A stretch of DNA of 64,000 bases from Prionailurus bengalensis (Eukaryota; Chordata; Mammalia; Carnivora; Felidae): NCBI RefSeq assembly GCF_016509475.1, contig NC_057343.1, positions 40,057,001-40,121,000 of the forward strand, read 5' to 3'. The notes under the pieces are model-generated. The model saw only the letters and a list, made by a program, of their open reading frames with translations, had not been told where the DNA came from and searched no databases. This document shows positions 59,390 through 64,000 of this stretch, one piece after another. Positions within the stretch are counted from its first letter, which is position 1. Each line of letters begins with the position of its first letter. A program made the translations under genes and the position numbers.

Positions 59390-60084
59390 ATTTTTAAACA
59401 TATTCCTTTTCTCAAAATTTTCCACGTTTAGCTTTTTATTTACATCTCAACTCATAGTATCCTAGATGTATTTGTATCAAATTAAATTTCATACCTTTTG
59501 CATTTTTAATTAAATATCTATAATATAATTCAATGGATATGTAAAAAAGAAACTCGCTTTAATAAATGAGCCAAACAAACATGACTAGAAAAATAAATCC
59601 AGTAGTTTGGGTTTATTTACGTTTTAAATAAGGGAAAAGTCTTTAATTGAAAAACATGATTTAAGTTAGAAGAATAGCAACTTGCACGTAATATTTTAAG
59701 ATAATACTTTCGTTTAAAATATTTTGCATGTAATAGCCTTTTACCATCTATTTCAGATTTCTTAACCCATTAAAAACATCTATTTTATCCATCTTTTACT
59801 CTTATTGAGAGTCTTACTGAAGATTCATTCACCAAATGATTGATATCCTTTCAAACCCTCTAAAATATAAATAATGTCCATTTTTAAAATGTGATTGAAC
59901 TGCAAAACCACACAGATACACAGGACTTTACATGTATACATAACTGAATCTTCCAGTGTGTGCCCTCATATTAGTGTTATGATTTTACTTCTATTTGCCA
60001 GCAGTGCACCTTCTTATGGTCTTGCTCATTCTTCTACTCTAGTCTGGTCAACATTGTCCTTCTTGGGAGATTTTGATCAAGTAT
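59390..60084. other. AT-rich non-coding DNA, unassigned
   Basis: No element was recognised. The frame at 59895-60095 has no recognisable domain. Confidence 0.4.
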
Positions 60085-60089
60085 CTCAC

Positions 60090-60330
60090 CTTTAACTAGA
60101 CAGGCACATAAATTAGATCTGAGGATTCAGGAGTTAAATCCTAGACTTCACGTGTACAAACTCTGTTACTTTAAGCAAATCATTCAAATTTTATGTGCAT
60201 CGGTTTTCTCATCTGCAAATTGTGCATAATTATATGGCTTCTATCACAATGTGGTAATGGAGATTTAATGCATTTATATCAAATTTTTAGAATAGTTCTT
60301 GCTTGATAGTACAATCTAAACATTGTCTAT
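60090..60330 (+). repeat. MIR, plus strand
   Basis: MIR order: 'gttaaatcctagacttcacg', 'aaactctgttactttaagca', 'atcattcaaattttatgtgc', 'cggttttctcatctgcaaat', 'ggtaatggagatttaatgca'. Diverged. Confidence 0.65.
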
Positions 60331-60436
60331 CCCTATCCAGGTAGAATTAACCACTGTAATCAATTAATAAATAATCTACAACACATTTATTGCATACCTC
60401 ATGTTTGCTGAGGACAAAATGTAAAACCATTACTGC

Positions 60437-60660
60437 ACCGATCATACATATATAATACATATATATATTATACATATATATAATACATATATTATACATA
60501 CTGTATATATATGCAATATGTATATACATATACATATATATACATATATATGTATATATATACACATACCGATCATACACATATAATACATATATATATT
60601 ATACATATATAATACATATATTATACACATACATAAATAATACACACACATATAATAGTG
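60437..60660. repeat. AT-rich compound repeat with a 131-bp partial tandem duplication
   Basis: TATATA/ATACAT sequence. The landmark ACCGATCATACA occurs at 60437 and again at 60568, followed each time by nearly the same TATAATACATATATATATTA series, so a ~70-bp block is repeated at a period of 131 bp. The Tyr/Ile/Cys-rich minus-strand frames here are translated repeat. Confidence 0.9.
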
Positions 60661-60779
60661 GCACCTTGTTACTTTAATACCTGTATGTATTTATAAAATG
60701 CATTTATATATATAAATGCATAGCAAATGATTCTATAGCTTTGTTTTCCTATTAGATATGAATGCAGATATTGACTGCT

Positions 60780-61190
60780 TTAGTATGCTAAGGTTATCAC
60801 AACAGAGTACCACAAACTGAGTGGCTTAACAAATAGAAATTTATTGCCTTGTAGTTCTGGAACCTAGAACTCTAAAATCAAGGTGTTGGAAGAGCCATGT
60901 TCCCTCTGAAAACTGGGCGGGGGGGTGGTTCTTTGTCTTTTCCTGGGTTCTGGTGGTTTGCTGGTAACCGTTATGTATCTTAGTCTGATGTGCATCGCCC
61001 CAATCTTCCATCTTCACGTGGCATTTTTTTATGTCTCTTCACATCATCTTCCTTATGTGTGTCTCTGCCCAAATTTTGCCTTTTTATATGGATGCCAGTT
61101 ATATTGGATTAGGACCCACTGTAATGGCCTCATCATAGCTTAAGTCTACAAAGATACCATTTCATAATAGAATAATCACACTCTGGCTCT
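60780..61190 (-). mobile_element. MLT1-type (ERVL-MaLR) LTR, minus strand
   Basis: Reads as a reversed MaLR LTR: 'gttatcacaacagagtacca', 'caaactgagtggcttaacaa', 'atagaaatttattgccttgt', 'agttctggaacctagaactc', 'tcaaggtgttggaagagcca', then 'ttatattggattaggaccca' and 'ctgtaatggcctcatcatag'. It is a solo LTR with no internal sequence beside it. The frame at 60925-61143 lies within it and is incidental. Confidence 0.85.
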
Positions 61191-61679
61191 CGGCCTTAAC
61201 ACTGTCTCCTCAGAAACATCTGCACCATGAGAACCAAGTGGAGAAAGAAGCAAATACACACACTGAAGCATAAAAGCAGATGAGGCAGAGTTCCAAGTAA
61301 ACTACTAGCTTGTACAAGCATGGAAGCCACAGGAGCAGAAACAAGGAAAGCTACAGGCCAGGAAGGCTGGTACAAATTGTTAGATTGCACAGCTACTGCC
61401 TAAAGCTTGTCTCAGTGGATCGAGAACATCCATCGTCATCTAATCACAGTGACCACCTTTGAGAGGCCTATCTTGCTGATACCAAAACAGTCCCTTTTTG
61501 TCCTTTGCCCTAGACCTTTGACATTCTGGACTAATTCTGTTCTCAGATGTGACTAAATATAACATGCACGATAAATCATTTCTTCTGCTGTCTAAACTGA
61601 ACAAAAACAAAAGACTCTGATTTAAGTGATAAGAAAACCACATAAAGATCACTGTGAAGAATCTTTTCCCACAAGAGTA
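61191..61679. other. Non-coding DNA, unassigned
   Basis: No element was recognised with confidence. Minus-strand frames at 61196-61390 and 61440-61652 have no recognisable domain. Confidence 0.4.
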
Positions 61680-61802
61680 CTAGCTCCTTGAAAGCTGGAA
61701 TTAATAGTGCATTTTATTTAGCGATGCTTCCTTAGCATCTAGATTGATTCCTGCCATATTGTCCCATAGAAGATAATCACAAATTATTTTACAAATGAAT
61801 GA
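61680..61802 (+). repeat. L2 3' end, plus strand
   Basis: 'tagctccttgaaagctggaa', 'ttagcatctagattgattcc', and the terminal 'tacaaatgaatgat' follow the L2 3' end. Confidence 0.6.
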
Positions 61803-63819
61803 TTCTGTCTAAAATAGACATTTATACTGATGTAAGTTATATATCAAATTACTGCAAAAGATGAGTCACATTCTTAAACATTATTTGAGTTAAGATTATT
61901 ACATTTAATAAAATTGATACCAATCTTTAATTAAAGTGTTTCAAAAATCAAATCTTTCTACTGATGTCAGTATACTGAAGTGACCTTGCACTTACTTTCT
62001 AAGTTAATACACCTTGGAAAATATTTTTCACTGAGAAAATAATATATTTATAAATACACACACAGAAACTAAAATTCGCAAGAAAATGTTGTTTCGTGTA
62101 AGGGATAGTATAATCAAAATGAAGTGCTTAACTACAGCCTACAGAAATCAATGTTGTTAATTTATATTTTATAAAGAAAATATTTAGATACATATTTATT
62201 TATTTTAGCCTTAATAACTTTAGTCTGTAGTAATTATGACAATTACTAACTTAAATGATAGCCAAATAGACTTACACTTACTTTAATAAATAGTATAATT
62301 AAGTTTTCAATTACAAACATAGTTATATTAACACTTTGATAATTTTTGTATATATTTCAAAAGATTATGTCAAATTTTATCTTTCATCTCATTTGTCAAA
62401 TAGGAAATACTATAGACAATTGAAACATATTGGAAGACTAAATCTATGTATGATTTTAGCAAGCCACTTTACCTCTCTGAATTTTAATTTAGCTATTTGC
62501 AAAGTAAGCAATTGAACTAACATTCTCAACACGCTAACTTTAGAGTTTTACTACTCTGTACAGGATATATCATGTTAGTTCAACTTCCATATAGAACAGA
62601 ATACAATGTTACAATCTTCCTTATTTTTGAATATTCAAATATGTACATGTTTTTCACTGTTACATATGTAAACTGAATATACATGTAATCAACATATAAC
62701 TTCAAATTGTAAGAACATGTTTTAAACTTCAAGTTATTTTAAAAGCACAAATATTTTAACTATCATATACATACATGAAATATTAATAAAAACTCATATC
62801 ACTTTACCAATACTTACATTAAATAGAAAGAAATATAATGCCTAGATGTGGAAGTGTGAGGTCTGGGAGGTGAAAGAGTAGTCATACTAGAAAGGCACAA
62901 AAGAAATAATGACTTTTCTAAGTATTCTGAAAATATTTATTTTATTAACATATTTATCACTATACTATAGCTTAATATATCTTTATCATAAGTTGTATAT
63001 ACACTGCTGATTTGAACACTGGCCAGGAAGACTCCCCTATGTAATTTTCCACTCAGAAACAGAAGGAACAAGACAGAAAAACAGAAAAAGAAAAAAAATT
63101 CAACCAAAATATCATAAACAGCAGCATAAATTAAACCCAGGTATGGCTGGCTTCAAGTACCATGTTTCCATCTTGTCATTCTCTGGAGTACAAAGAAGAG
63201 ATTTATTAATTGTTGTGCAGGAAATTAGGAAACACTTCATAGAAAATATGGCATTTAATCCAAGCCATAAATTTGAATACTATTTCCATAGTGATAATAG
63301 AATCCAGTGGGGAGAAAGGCAATTTGAGCAAAATAAATTGTATATTTGGAGAGGGTACAGGAGAATTCTATAGAATTGATAGTTTGCTTGATATGTGCTA
63401 GGTTTGAGGATGGCTACAGGTTATGACTGAATTTTATACTGTGTTTCTTATAAAGTGCAATTATATAGCACAAGTGCTTTTCACAAATAGGCAGGTTAGA
63501 CACGGTTAGACATGAAGCCCAGGCAATAGGACTATGACGAGTGCAAGCAGAATTCCGATGAAATTCACCCTCCCAAGTAGGGAAACTTCACAAGGCCATT
63601 AGAAAATGCCAACTAGAGAGCAAAAACAGATTTTTCCTTTTTCATATACAAATCACTGCATTATTTTCCTTATTTGAATTTTGGTTTATTGGCTTTTATT
63701 CTGTTAAGTAAACTCACTATATGTCCATATGTTGTCTAATATCCTATAGCAAAGGTCAGCATAACTGTTATCTCCAATAAAATCCTCCTATAATCTTTGC
63801 AACTAATTAAAAGGAGGGC
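61803..63819. other. AT-rich non-coding DNA with faint old repeats
   Basis: 62440-62560 resembles a MIR core ('cactttacctctctgaattt', 'agctatttgcaaagtaagca'). 63150-63370 resembles old L2-type debris. The 76-codon frame at 63143-63373 lies in that debris, and I do not call it a gene. Confidence 0.4.
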
Positions 63820-64000
63820 GGGGCGCCTGGGTGGCTCAGGCGGTTGAACGTCCGACTTCGGCTCAGGTCACGATCTCACGGTCCGTGGGTTCGAGCCCCA
63901 CGTCGGGCTCTGGGCTGATGGCTCAGAGCCTGGAGCCTGTTTCCGATTCTGTGTCTCCCTCTCTCTCTGCCCCTCCCCCATTCATGCTCTGTCTCTCTCT
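63820..64000 (+). mobile_element. SINEC_Fc-type felid SINE, cut by window end
   Basis: GGGGCGCCTGGGTGGCTCAG head, consensus-like pol III B box GGTTCGAGCC (63888-63897), GGGCTGATGG / TTCCGATTC group, ending in the CT-rich region at the window edge. Many intact CpGs suggest a young copy. Confidence 0.95.

Noticed and set aside
60347..60651. Tyr/Ile/Cys/Met-rich frames
   Set aside because: They come from the AT/ATAC compound repeat.
63143..63373. 76-codon plus-strand frame as a small gene
   Set aside because: No recognisable domain, and the DNA resembles old L2-type debris.
63820..63900. tRNA-Lys-like gene at SINE heads
   Set aside because: The heads resemble tRNA-Lys with A and B boxes, but all are attached to SINE bodies and tails. 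None is a free-standing tRNA gene.
1..64000. An undescribed gene system or defence locus
   Set aside because: No coding module, operon structure or conserved frame set exists here; the content is vertebrate repeats and unassigned AT-rich DNA.

Overview
The window looks like AT-rich, repeat-dense, non-coding DNA from a cat-family (felid) nuclear genome. The main evidence is at least twelve copies of a tRNA-Lys-derived carnivore SINE in its felid form: a GGGGCGCCTGGGTGGC head, a CT-rich body and an AATAAATAAA tail. Most copies are bounded by target-site duplications. The L1 3' ends are also of the carnivore type. I see no protein-coding exon, rRNA gene, functional tRNA gene, CRISPR array or bacterial feature. 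The only long open frames are L1 ORF2 remnants and frames created by simple repeats. The stretch could be intergenic or lie inside a very large intron; the sequence alone does not decide.

Layout. 1-11.5 kb: mostly unassigned AT-rich DNA with an old MIR and SINEs at 1.9, 5.55, 8.9 and 10.6 kb. 11.5-14 kb: a MIR, then a decayed minus-strand L1 (11957-13930) with a perfect 16-bp target-site duplication and an expanded GATA tract. 15-16.6 kb: L2-like remnants. 17.2-19.4 kb: a probable old minus-strand L1/HAL1. 19.55-24.1 kb: what I read as a relict ERVL-class endogenous retrovirus (RNase H, integrase and dUTPase-side homology, then an LTR-like end). It is interrupted by a 205-bp L1 end and by a second, unrelated LTR. 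24.1-29.4 kb: L2 and MIR debris with two SINEs. 29.95-31.5 kb: MER5A, an L1M 3' end and a MIR. 32-37 kb: largely unassigned, with a perfect 33-bp tandem duplication. 37.5-39.4 kb: the 5' half of an ancient L1 with a 190-bp purine tract. 39.4-48 kb: L2-like debris, SINEs and a GC-alternating CA tract. 48.15-49.54 kb and 57.74-59.37 kb: two similar, relatively young L1 3' ends in opposite orientation. Between them, 51-56 kb holds an ancient L1 split by five SINEs. 60-64 kb: MIR, a duplicated AT repeat, a MaLR LTR, L2, and a SINE cut by the window end.

Nothing here forms an operon or a gene system. The informative content is insertion history: which element sits inside which, which L1 copies decayed and how, and which simple repeats grew inside mobile elements. 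Family names rest on recognised consensus-like sequence, not on a database search. Boundaries without target-site duplications are approximate.
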